Origin: Spirochaetota bacterium
Lineage (GTDB): Bacteria > Spirochaetota > Brachyspiria > Brachyspirales > JACRPF01
Direction of reading: 5' to 3'
Assembly: GCA_016214035.1 (NCBI GenBank)
Contig: JACRPF010000003.1
Coordinates: 62,001-126,000, forward strand
DNA length: 64,000 nucleotides
A program made the position numbers and the translations under genes. The notes under the pieces are model-generated. The model was not told the DNA's origin. It saw only the letters and a list, made by a program, of their open reading frames with translations, and ran no database searches. Below are positions 52,640 through 61,947 of this stretch, in pieces (the first letter of the stretch is position 1; each line of letters opens with the position of its first letter).

Positions 52640-54190
52640 TTATTTCGGTGAGCCGACCGCGGTGACGATGCGGTACGGGTTCTTCGGATTGTACTGCTCT
52701 TTTGAAGAGACTTCGAGATACCACACGCCTTTATCGAGTGTGTGCTCAACGGCCTCGTTGCGTCCCTTGCCGTTCCGGTCCGCGGTGAGCGCGAGCGCAG
52801 TGCCTTTGTACAGACGAAGTACCACGTCGATATTTGACGGGGGCAGCGCCTCGATGGAAAGCGTTGTGGACGCGTCGTCAACCGATATCCGGTAATAGTC
52901 CTTATCTCCATCCCAGCCGATGTAACCGCGCATCGCCGTGCCGCCGGGCATAAGGCGGTTCGCCTTTTCCGGCGAGTCATTCATCTCCCATTCCGCATCG
53001 CTGCGTTTTCCCAGCGACTCGGCCGTGAACGTGTAGCGGCGGTCACAGGAGAAAAACCGGTTCGTCGTGTTCAGATAAAAATAATAGATGCCCTGCGGCA
53101 GGAACAGATTGGGCACCGCCTCGCCCTCGCCGGCACCGCCATTATTGATGCCGAGGATATCACGGTCGAACATATCGGTGATGCGGAGTACCGGATCGGC
53201 CCGTTCAACAGCCGAAACCGCGATATGCACATTTGCCCCCTCGTTCTCGATGACGATCATTTTATAGATGTCGACATCGCCGTGATAATCGTATTTCCCC
53301 TGCACGGAGTCGTTGTAGGCCGCTTCTTTTGCGCGTTCCTTGCGGTCATTGGGCTCGTTCTCATTCTTTTCATCATACCGCTGCGTGCTGAATGCCAGTT
53401 GATACGGCAGCGCCGATGTTTTTCTGTTCTTGTTGATGACGGCGAGATAATATCTGCTTTCCGGCGGAAAAAGAAATTGGCGCAGTTCCTCGCGGGCGCC
53501 CGCGGCCCCGTTATCGATGACAGCGATCTGTTCGCGGGAGCCGTCGAAGAGCGCAAGCGCCGTATCGACACCGGGCATTGCGGAGAGCGAAATGCTGAAC
53601 ATGCCCATGATGTCGGTGGGGTTCTCGAAATAATAGTAATCAGCCTCGCTGCGGTTCTCACGCGTAGGATCGCCTGCGGGCAGATAATACCCCTCGGTGT
53701 TCGTCATCGGCTCAAGACGTGTCGCCGTCTCGAACATGTCATTGGGCTCGCGTTCGGCAAATTCCTTCACTGGCGAAAAAACTACGACAAGCTTGTAGGT
53801 GCATGCATTTTTTGCCGTGACACGGATGGCGATATGTTCTCCGCCGATGTACAAGTTCCGAATCTCTTCCCGGGACATGCTGTTTTTTTCAACCACCGCG
53901 TCGTCGATAGTTTTTATGAGCTTCTGGTCGAAGTCATAGATCTCGATCTGCATATCGGCTGTGCTTTCGAGCGTCAGCTGCACAAAAGCGCGTTCCGTAC
54001 CTGCGGGTTTCAACCGGTAGAAATCCTCATCACTATTATCTTTTATGCTGCCGTTAATGATCACGGTGCGGTTGAGCACCTGCGCCTCGGCGAAGCTGCC
54101 GTTGAATTCAATTTCCTGTACCACGGGGAATCGGTTACAGGAGATGACTGCTGATAATACCAAAGCAATGATTAACGCGCAGAATTTCAT
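52640..54190 (-). CDS. Lipoprotein with four PPC-type beta-sandwich domains
   Basis: A 516-residue protein with a lipobox (VLSAVISC, Cys at about residue 18). About four repeats of the bacterial pre-peptidase C-terminal (PPC) fold follow, marked by EPNDMFETATRL, ENEPNDRKERAKEA and EMNDSPEKANRL openings and DxDxYxI strands (DKDYYRISVDD, DVDIYKMIV, EADYYYFEN). PPC domains normally accompany secreted peptidases. Here they stand alone, so the protein may be a surface binding or scaffold lipoprotein. It lies just upstream of bioF on the same strand. Confidence 0.8.
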   Translation of the reverse strand: MKFCALIIALVLSAVISCNRFPVVQEIEFNGSFAEAQVLNRTVIINGSIKDNSDEDFYRLKPAGTERAFVQLTLESTADMQIEIYDFDQKLIKTIDDAVVEKNSMSREEIRNLYIGGEHIAIRVTAKNACTYKLVVVFSPVKEFAEREPNDMFETATRLEPMTNTEGYYLPAGDPTRENRSEADYYYFENPTDIMGMFSISLSAMPGVDTALALFDGSREQIAVIDNGAAGAREELRQFLFPPESRYYLAVINKNRKTSALPYQLAFSTQRYDEKNENEPNDRKERAKEAAYNDSVQGKYDYHGDVDIYKMIVIENEGANVHIAVSAVERADPVLRITDMFDRDILGINNGGAGEGEAVPNLFLPQGIYYFYLNTTNRFFSCDRRYTFTAESLGKRSDAEWEMNDSPEKANRLMPGGTAMRGYIGWDGDKDYYRISVDDASTTLSIEALPPSNIDVVLRLYKGTALALTADRNGKGRNEAVEHTLDKGVWYLEVSSKEQYNPKNPYRIVTAVGSPK

Positions 54191-54255
54191 AGAATTTCCT
54201 ACTGTCGGATGATGATGGAATTATACAGAATACGGGGTGGTTGTCAATCACAGCG

Positions 54256-54303
54256 AGGGATATGTCCTGCAGGCCCAATAGGATAAAATGACAGCATACT
54301 AAG
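54256..54303 (+). repeat. Fragment of family 2 element, copy E3
   Basis: CCCAATAGGATAAAATGACA and the following GCATACTAAG match 13584-13613 at all but three positions. The GGGATATGTCCTGC before it is a weaker match to the hairpin start of E1. The rest of the element is missing or too changed to see. Confidence 0.6.
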
Positions 54304-54319
54304 TTTAGCACGCGGCGTA

Positions 54320-54347
54320 TTGACGATGCGCCAGAACAGGTTATATT
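54320..54347 (+). promoter_or_regulatory. Promoter of GPH symporter gene predicting a leaderless mRNA
   Basis: TTGACG, a 16-bp spacer and TATATT, then six bases (AGGGGT) to the ATG at 54354. Transcription should start at or beside the A of the ATG. The AGGGG lies too close to act as a ribosome site. Confidence 0.6.
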
Positions 54348-54353
54348 AGGGGT

Positions 54354-55748
54354 ATGAACAAGAATGAAAGGCTTTCACTCGGGACAAAAATAGGGTTCGG
54401 CGTATGCGATCTCGGCGGGAATCTTTTTTTCACCGTCGGTGCGTTCATCATCATGAAATACCTTACGGATACCGTTGGTCTCAATCCCTGGCTAGCGGGT
54501 GTGGCGCTTTCCATCGGCCGTGTTCTCGATGCGATCTCCGACCCCATCATCGGCAGTATATCCGACCGGACGCGGACGCGTTTCGGCAGACGCAGACCGT
54601 TCATATTCGTCGGTGCCATCCTGTTATTCGCGGCGATGGTGTTCTTTTTCAACAATCCCCACTGGAAAGACCAGACGGCCCTGTTCATTTGGGCTGCTAT
54701 AGGGTATACAATCCTTGCCGTGGTCTATTCGCTGGTGAGCATACCGTATTCGTCGTTGACGCCGGAGATTACTCAGGATTACAATGAACGGACTGCGCTC
54801 AACGGTTTCCGTTTCACCTTCGCCATCGTCGGAACCCTTCTCGGTGCCGGTGTGGCGCTCCCGCTCGTTGCCGGTGTTTCCGGTGCAACGATCGTTGATA
54901 ATAAATGGGTGGGCGATCCGAGCGGCGGGTATGCGGTCATGGGATTGATATTCGGCGCGGCGATGGCCGTAACCGCGCTCATAACCGTGTTGTCAGTTCG
55001 TGAGAAGAGCATGAATGTCGTACTGCCCAAACGCGGCATAAAAAATATCATGAAGGACTATCTGGGGACGTTCACCAACAAACCGTTCCTGCTGATACTG
55101 CTGCCGTGGACGCTCAATATCACCGGTATCACCGTGCTGAGTACGATACTTCAGTATTATTTCACCAATGTCAGGAATCAGACGGAGCAGATTACCATCG
55201 CCATGCTGATACTCCTGGCAGTCGCCATCGTTTTCATCCCGATTTGGACGATACTGTCGAAGTTCATTGGAAAGAAATGGTGCTATATCATCGGCCTTCT
55301 GATAGTCGCAACAAGCGTTGTCATCATATATCTCATCGGACCCGGCGCATCGCTTACCACACTGTTCGTGCTGATCGGCATTTGCGGTATGGGCTTTTCC
55401 ACCGGCTATGTGCTGCCCTGGGCTATAGTCCCCGACGCGATAGATTACGGTGTGCTCAAAACGGGAGAGAATCACGAGGGCGTGTATTACGGAATATGGA
55501 CGTTCTGTTCCAAGGTCGGACAATCGCTGTCGGCGCTTATCATCGGCGGTATGCTGAGTATGGCAAAATATGACGGCGCGGTGGTGGTGCAGAACATGGA
55601 TGCACAGAATGTCATCCGTCTTCTATTCGGGCCTATCGGCGCTGTGTTTTACGTCGCTGCGGCCCTCGTGCTTGTCTTTTATCCCATCACCGCGAAAAAA
55701 CACGCCGAGATACGGGCACAGATTGCCGCGATGAAGCCCGGGAAATAG
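54354..55748 (+). CDS. GPH-family (MelB-like) sugar:cation symporter
   Basis: A 464-residue major-facilitator protein with about twelve membrane segments. The GPH signature is clear in the first third: GFGVCDLGGNLFFTVGAFIIMKYLTD, then GRVLDAISDPIIGSISDRTRTRFGRRRPFIF, with the cation-site aspartates of the DAISDPxxG helix. Members import melibiose, glucuronides, xylosides or similar with sodium or protons. With the GH20 and GH29 enzymes it suggests glycoside uptake. No regulator is adjacent. The second 21-bp array begins 51 bp after its stop codon. Confidence 0.9.
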   Translation: MNKNERLSLGTKIGFGVCDLGGNLFFTVGAFIIMKYLTDTVGLNPWLAGVALSIGRVLDAISDPIIGSISDRTRTRFGRRRPFIFVGAILLFAAMVFFFNNPHWKDQTALFIWAAIGYTILAVVYSLVSIPYSSLTPEITQDYNERTALNGFRFTFAIVGTLLGAGVALPLVAGVSGATIVDNKWVGDPSGGYAVMGLIFGAAMAVTALITVLSVREKSMNVVLPKRGIKNIMKDYLGTFTNKPFLLILLPWTLNITGITVLSTILQYYFTNVRNQTEQITIAMLILLAVAIVFIPIWTILSKFIGKKWCYIIGLLIVATSVVIIYLIGPGASLTTLFVLIGICGMGFSTGYVLPWAIVPDAIDYGVLKTGENHEGVYYGIWTFCSKVGQSLSALIIGGMLSMAKYDGAVVVQNMDAQNVIRLLFGPIGAVFYVAAALVLVFYPITAKKHAEIRAQIAAMKPGK

Positions 55749-55798
55749 TGATTGTATCCCGCAGCTTGACTCTATCATAGAGGGCGAGTGAGCAACTA

Positions 55799-56130
55799 GT
55801 ACCGGATTTTCCGCTTTAGTACCGGCAAAAAATACGACCGTATACTTTTTGGGTACGACTGTACCGGCGTCAGAACGATTGTACCTGCCCCGTGTACAGC
55901 GGTACCGGCCGTGTATACCGTTGTACCGCGTGCGGGTACCGTCGTCCACGCACCGGAACGGCTGTACTCGCTTCCGGTACAACCGTTCAGGTCCTGAGTA
56001 CCATCGTTCCCTGCTCCGGTACACACCTACCGCCTCCCGGTACAGCCGTACAGCGATGAGTACCGTCGTACCTGTTCATGGTACAACTGATGCAGTAGCG
56101 GGTACATCGACTGGTACCGATGATAGTAAG
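55799..56130. repeat. Array of about fifteen degenerate 21-bp repeats, GTACC..GGTAC type
   Basis: Units begin with GTAC or a close variant at 55799, 55819, 55840, 55861, 55881, 55902, 55923, 55944, 55964, 55985, 56006, 56027, 56048, 56068 and 56089. Spacing is 20 or 21 bp throughout. A second GGTAC box sits 13 bp after the first in many units, giving a dyad GTACC-N7-GGTAC. Open frames on both strands through it translate to low-complexity heptads and are not credible genes. The flanks up to 56171 show nothing else. Confidence 0.85.
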
Positions 56131-56171
56131 TATTTCCGTATGCATCCCAATAGACAAAAAAAAACCTCAAT

Positions 56172-56371
56172 CCCATTATACGATTACTTTTCATATTATA
56201 CACATTTGGCGCAAATATTTTCACACCATGTTGTCGCTCTCGCGGTGCGTCCGGCACCGCTGGCGCTAGCAAAGCGCGGGAAATCATCATGATTCCGCAC
56301 ATCCATGTGCGTGCTTTTTCTGGGGTACCACTTTTCAAACTATTTTGTTTGCGGGACATCTCCCGCGCTAA
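56172..56371 (-). repeat. Structured intergenic element, family 2, copy E2
   Basis: On the minus strand it starts 20 bases after the end of tRNA-Ala with a perfect GCGGGA/TCCCGC hairpin (56351-56366). It contains CGCACATGGATGTGCG (56296-56311), a perfect GCGGTGC/GCACCGC hairpin with CGGAC loop (56242-56260), and then GAGAGCGAC. It ends near a run of nine T (minus strand, 56164-56156), which could terminate transcription. It aligns with 13561-13762 along its full length. Confidence 0.7.
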
Positions 56372-56391
56372 GGAATCGAAGGTTTCTACTA

Positions 56392-56464
56392 TGGAGCTGA
56401 ACGGGATCGAACCGTCTGCCTCTTGAATGCCATTCAAGCGCTCTACCAGGTGAGCTACAGCCCC
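56392..56464 (-). tRNA. tRNA-Ala (GGC)
   Basis: 73 bases on the minus strand fold into a full cloverleaf: acceptor GGGGCTG/CAGCTCC with one G.U, D-stem GCTC/GAGC, anticodon stem CTTGA/TCAAG with loop ATGGCAT (anticodon GGC), T-loop TTCGATC and discriminator A. The CCA end is not encoded. A strong promoter lies just upstream and a hairpin follows about 25 bases downstream. Confidence 0.96.
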
Positions 56465-56483
56465 GCCTTTTCACTGACGGCGC

Positions 56484-56512
56484 ATTCTATACTTTCTTCG
56501 GAGAAAATGCAA
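56484..56512 (-). promoter_or_regulatory. Promoter of tRNA-Ala
   Basis: On the minus strand TTGCAT (56512-56507), a 17-bp spacer and TAGAAT (56489-56484), 19 bases before the mature 5' end. Confidence 0.7.
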
Positions 56513-56648
56513 ATAAAAAACATGGCAATGGACCGCGTATGAATACCGGTTGACCCATAGTCCTGCATGGAAACGGAAATCGCTTGCCCTAATCGAGCAA
56601 GTTGTTATCTTTAAGTATATAAAATAGATTTGTATGGAGGTATTTAAG

Positions 56649-57179
56649 ATGAAAAAAGTATTATTGACAGCCGGGATTATCATTGGTGTACTTATTCTGG
56701 CGTTGGCAGTTACACCCGCGTTCCTTCCGGCGTCCTACACGCTGAAACGGAGCATCACGATTGAGGCGCCTGCGAAGACGATATACCGCGCGCTCGGTGA
56801 TTTCAACGAGTTCAATAAATGGCAGCCGTGGATACGGTATGAGCCGACGGCAAAGCAGGAGTTCACCGGTAAACCGTTTACCGTGGGCGCCCGCTATGCG
56901 TGGACGGGCAAAGTCATCGGCAGCGGTTCGATGACCATAACCGCGCTCAAGGAAAACGAGTTCGTCACCACGGCGCTTGAGTTCGGCATGAAAAAGAATT
57001 CCGCCGCGCGCAACACCATATCGCTTGCCGGCGAGGGCGGAAAGACCGTCGTCACCTGGGCGATGACCGGAGACCAGGAATATTTCGGCCGGTATTTCGG
57101 ACTGATGATGGATACGATGATGGGCAGAGACTTTGAGTCGGGGCTGAAAAACCTGAAAGCGTACAGCGAGAAGAAATAG
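56649..57179 (+). CDS. Membrane-anchored SRPBCC (polyketide cyclase-like) protein
   Basis: A 176-residue protein with an N-terminal hydrophobic anchor (residues 4-27) and GGAGG nine bases before the ATG. The rest is an SRPBCC/START-like lipid-binding fold: LKRSITIEAPAKTIYRALGDFNEFNKWQPWIRYEPTAK opening (recognisable by APAxxIYxALxDFNxFxxWQPW) and a GKTVVTWAMTGD strand near the end. Proteins of this kind bind hydrophobic ligands. The specific role is unknown. It converges on the subtilase gene with one base between the stops. Confidence 0.82.
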   Translation: MKKVLLTAGIIIGVLILALAVTPAFLPASYTLKRSITIEAPAKTIYRALGDFNEFNKWQPWIRYEPTAKQEFTGKPFTVGARYAWTGKVIGSGSMTITALKENEFVTTALEFGMKKNSAARNTISLAGEGGKTVVTWAMTGDQEYFGRYFGLMMDTMMGRDFESGLKNLKAYSEKK

Positions 57180-57180
57180 A

Positions 57181-60100
57181 TTATCGGCGACGCGTCACCA
57201 TCACCCGTACCGTTTCCTGTTTTATGCCGTCGGCCATAGTGACGGCAAAATAGACTCCGGGTGATACCTTTCTGCCTGATGTGTCGGTGCCGTCCCATAC
57301 AGCCGTCGTGTTCACTTCACGCAGTGTGGTCACCAGTTTTCCGGATACGGAATAGATGTTCACCACGGCGTCCCTCACAACATTGAGGAATGTGATATCG
57401 CCTTCGCCCCGGTACGGGTTCGGTACCGGTAGAAGACCATGCTGCATGGAGAATACGGTGAACACGAGCTCCTGTGTCGCTTTGTTACCTTCAAAGTCGA
57501 TTGCGGTGAGCATCAGGGAATTGCTTCCAAGCCGGTTAAAGGATATCGCCAATGAAAGTGTGTTTGTATACGGTGATGCGGAAACCGTGACCGGCGCACC
57601 GCCGTTTGTAATATAAGTGAATGATACAAGTGACAGATCCGTTGCGGAAACACGTACGTTCGTACTTGTCGATACGACAAAATTCGTGGGGTATATAAAC
57701 GCAGGCTTCATGGTGTCCGCATTGGACAGCGCGATATACTGGGTTGATGATGTATTGTCGCCGCGGTCTATTACGAAAACGCCGATGTTGGTGTATTGCG
57801 AGATAAAGCCCGGCACGGCAAGCCCCGATAGCAGTGAACTGTAGGGATAGATCGCAGGGGTGCTTCCGTTCGAGACGATGAGTCCGACCCTGTCTATGCC
57901 GGATATCAGATCATTCGTTCCGTTGATGACGACGCCGTATGCTTTGCCATTCGTCGCCGACGGTGTACCTGAGAGTGATGTGTATGTTGGCGGCAGTTTA
58001 TCCACGTTCGAAATGGAGATGTACTGCGTGACCGATGAGTTCGTGGCGTGGTCGAGCGCATACACGCCGATATTCGTCGTTGAGGTGACCAGTTGTATGA
58101 ACGGTCCGTTGATGATGTTGGCTGGGCCGTTCGTTATCGATATGCCGCCGTTACTGACAAAGCAGACCGTGTTCATAACGCCGTAGCCGAAATCGCCGAG
58201 GCCGTTAAGCAGGAGCCCGTACAGCGTGCCGTTGGTTGCGATGCCGCCGGACAGCGAGAATGTCGGCGCCTGTGTGTCGACATGTGCAACGCTGATATAT
58301 TGTGTGACGGATGAATTCATAGCGCCGTCAAGCAGATAGACGCCGATATTGGTGGTGCGTGAGGTGAATGCGGAGACATACACACCGTTGAGCGCATTGG
58401 CGGGCGGGTTCGTGACCATGATGGCGCTGTTGGAAACAAAACATACAGTGTACAGTATACCGCTGCCGATATCATTGGTGCCGTTGATGCTGATGCCGTA
58501 GAGCGTGCTGTTCGTGGCCGCAGATGTACCGGAAAGCGATGTGTATGCCGGCGGTGACATGTCAACGACACACCCGCCGCTCCATGCTGTCCATGCTCCG
58601 GCGCCCCAGTCGTTGCTGGCGCGTACGCGCGTGTAATAGTATTTTCCGTCGATACCGGTGAACGAATGGCGGTTTGAACTGAGGTTTGTGATGACGAGCG
58701 TATCGATCTTGTTGGAGCTGACCTCAAGCAGGTAAACCACGCCGGCATTGATGAGCGAACCTTTGGACCAGGAAAAGTGTACGGTGTTTGAAGCGGCTAT
58801 TGCCGTTGATGCAACGGGTGTCACGGGAGTGCCGCTGATTGCGAACGACAGATTCGTTACTTTTCCGCAGCCGAATTCGTTGTCGACACCTGCGGTGCCC
58901 ATATCGACTGCATTGCTGATAAGATGATTCCTGACGTCGGTTGCGGTATACGACCCGAGATACGCGCCCCAGATTACCGCTGCATGTCCGGCGATGCTCG
59001 GTGATGCCGAGGATGTGCCCGCGAATTTGCCGTACGTCCAGTTCGTCATGTACGAATATCCGCTGATGTCGGGTTTGATGCGTCCGTCCGCCGTCGGCCC
59101 CTGCGAACTGTACCATGCGCTCGGGCCGGACATCCAGTTGCTTGCATCGATAGCGCCGACGGATAGTGCACCGGTGGCGCATGCGGGTGCGACAATGCTG
59201 CCGGCTTTCACCGAATACTGGAGATTCTGAGCCGTTGCTATCAGGCGCAGGTTCTTTGCGACTCCCGAATATTTTCCGATGATGCAGCCGTAGGTTCCGG
59301 TTGCGGCTGCGGTGTATGAGATCGATTCCACGGGATAGTCGTCGCCGTTCTGTATATTCCATGACAAAGCGACATTTGACCATGCGGAACCCGTCCAGTA
59401 ATACAGTTCAAGGTCGTAGTCATTGGCGCTGCCGCCCCAGGTGTCGTCCCAGCAGAGGTAGAGCCGTATGGATGTCCCGCTTGATACTGTACCGAGCTGA
59501 TTGATCTCGCCGGTAGTGCCGGAAAATTCATGCACGTAGTCCGCGTCGGTATCGGCAAACATACCCTGCCAGTGGCCGCGTGCATAATTTCCCGCCGAGT
59601 TAACCCAGAGAATACCGTTGGCCGCAGCATCGTTGACGATGGCGGATATGGGGCCGTCCCCGCGCCCGAATTCGGTGTTGAGCCAACCCATGGAGTGGTT
59701 GACGATGTTGATGCCGTTCGCTTTGCAGTAGTTTTTCGCCGTGCCGAGCTGCGCGCTCGTTTCTATCTTCATCAGATACAGCGTGGCGTCCGGCGCCGCT
59801 TCATAAACAACTTCAGCGACCGCGGTGCCGTGTGTTGTCCCTGTTTCCATTCCCGCGCCGCTGAAGTCAACGTTCACTGCTGATGCGGGTACTTCTCCGG
59901 CCCCTTGCGCGCTTGCAAGGCCGATAAACCCGCCGTCGATGACGGCTGCCTTAACCCCGCTGCCGCGACTTCCTTTTATATGAAGATTGGTGACCCCGTT
60001 CGAGATGATTTCCTCGCCGGTAATAGCGAGTTCTTCCGGACGAAGCGGTGCTTCAACGCGAATGCCGGCGATGCCGTCAAGCATGGCGATAGTGCCGAGC

Positions 60101-60453
60101 GGTATTTCAAACTCAACGGTATCACCGTACCGGTGTGTAATACGTCCGCCGGCTGATGCCACCGATGCGTCCAGACTCGATATATTTCCGCGTGCATGCA
60201 GAACGATGCTTCCGTTGTTTCTGACGATGTGACCCTGCTCCAGCGCTTTGGCGCGTTTTTCCGCCGCCGAACAATTCGACAGACTTTCAACGAACGATAC
60301 CATCCGGGGTGATAATGCCTTGCCTATACGTTTTTGTTTATGCTTTCCCGCCGCATGCTGTATCTGCTGCTCGTCCGGAAAATATGACGGCGGGGCGGCC
60401 AGCGCGACTGTCGTTACTGCGAATGCCGTTGCAATGATGTGTTTTGTCTGCAT
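57181..60453 (-). CDS. Exported S8 subtilisin-like serine peptidase with repeat region and FlgD-like C-terminus
   Basis: A 1090-residue protein with a signal peptide (residues 1-20). The catalytic triad is visible: Asp in VKAAVIDGGF (about 170), His in GTTHGTAVAE (about 205) and Ser in GTSSASPSIAGHA (about 478), with the oxyanion Asn in NSAGN. After a fibronectin-like segment come three or four beta-rich units of about 100 residues, marked by LYGISINGTNDIGSGI and TTNIGVYLLDGAMNSSVTQYIS. The last 80 residues (VVNIYSVSGKLVTTL, WDGTDTSGRKVSPGVYFAV) are FlgD-like and may be a sorting or anchoring signal. Surface or secreted peptidase. Confidence 0.92.
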   Translation of the reverse strand: MQTKHIIATAFAVTTVALAAPPSYFPDEQQIQHAAGKHKQKRIGKALSPRMVSFVESLSNCSAAEKRAKALEQGHIVRNNGSIVLHARGNISSLDASVASAGGRITHRYGDTVEFEIPLGTIAMLDGIAGIRVEAPLRPEELAITGEEIISNGVTNLHIKGSRGSGVKAAVIDGGFIGLASAQGAGEVPASAVNVDFSGAGMETGTTHGTAVAEVVYEAAPDATLYLMKIETSAQLGTAKNYCKANGINIVNHSMGWLNTEFGRGDGPISAIVNDAAANGILWVNSAGNYARGHWQGMFADTDADYVHEFSGTTGEINQLGTVSSGTSIRLYLCWDDTWGGSANDYDLELYYWTGSAWSNVALSWNIQNGDDYPVESISYTAAATGTYGCIIGKYSGVAKNLRLIATAQNLQYSVKAGSIVAPACATGALSVGAIDASNWMSGPSAWYSSQGPTADGRIKPDISGYSYMTNWTYGKFAGTSSASPSIAGHAAVIWGAYLGSYTATDVRNHLISNAVDMGTAGVDNEFGCGKVTNLSFAISGTPVTPVASTAIAASNTVHFSWSKGSLINAGVVYLLEVSSNKIDTLVITNLSSNRHSFTGIDGKYYYTRVRASNDWGAGAWTAWSGGCVVDMSPPAYTSLSGTSAATNSTLYGISINGTNDIGSGILYTVCFVSNSAIMVTNPPANALNGVYVSAFTSRTTNIGVYLLDGAMNSSVTQYISVAHVDTQAPTFSLSGGIATNGTLYGLLLNGLGDFGYGVMNTVCFVSNGGISITNGPANIINGPFIQLVTSTTNIGVYALDHATNSSVTQYISISNVDKLPPTYTSLSGTPSATNGKAYGVVINGTNDLISGIDRVGLIVSNGSTPAIYPYSSLLSGLAVPGFISQYTNIGVFVIDRGDNTSSTQYIALSNADTMKPAFIYPTNFVVSTSTNVRVSATDLSLVSFTYITNGGAPVTVSASPYTNTLSLAISFNRLGSNSLMLTAIDFEGNKATQELVFTVFSMQHGLLPVPNPYRGEGDITFLNVVRDAVVNIYSVSGKLVTTLREVNTTAVWDGTDTSGRKVSPGVYFAVTMADGIKQETVRVMVTRRR

Positions 60454-60534
60454 ACCTTATTCCATGATGTTATCCGTAATATAACATAGCATACGGCAAA
60501 AACGTGAAATAGGCAAACGGACCGGTGTCTTTTT

Positions 60535-60563
60535 TTGACTTGCGACCGGTTCTGTGGTATGAT
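60535..60563 (+). promoter_or_regulatory. Promoter of serS
   Basis: TTGACT, a 17-bp spacer and TATGAT, ending 29 bp before the ATG at 60593. Confidence 0.75.
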
Positions 60564-60571
60564 GCCTTTGA

Positions 60572-61870
<1,299 letters not shown>

Positions 61871-61877
61871 CGCAGTC

Positions 61878-61905
61878 TTGACTTTTAAAAAATAAATGCT
61901 AAACT
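61878..61905 (+). promoter_or_regulatory. Promoter of rny
   Basis: TTGACT, a 16-bp spacer and TAAACT. The leader then contains a perfect seven-bp hairpin (61917-61932). Confidence 0.65.
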
Positions 61906-61916
61906 GAATTTATAAA

Positions 61917-61932
61917 GCGGGAGAACTCCCGC
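61917..61932 (+). promoter_or_regulatory. 5'-leader hairpin of the rny mRNA
   Basis: GCGGGAG and CTCCCGC separated by AA, 15 bases before the rny ATG and immediately ahead of its AAGGAG site. The position near the expected 5' end suggests an effect on message stability or on access to the ribosome site. It could also be a weak terminator for serS. Confidence 0.5.
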
Positions 61933-61947
61933 ATATCAAAGGAGAAG

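Noticed and set aside
55796-56292. Open frames through the second 21-bp array on both strands
   Set aside because: Same reason: low-complexity heptads in several frames at once, no ribosome site, and no recognisable fold.
56027-56437. 136-codon minus-strand frame across the tRNA-Ala gene
   Set aside because: It runs through a clear tRNA and the E2 element and has no homology pattern.
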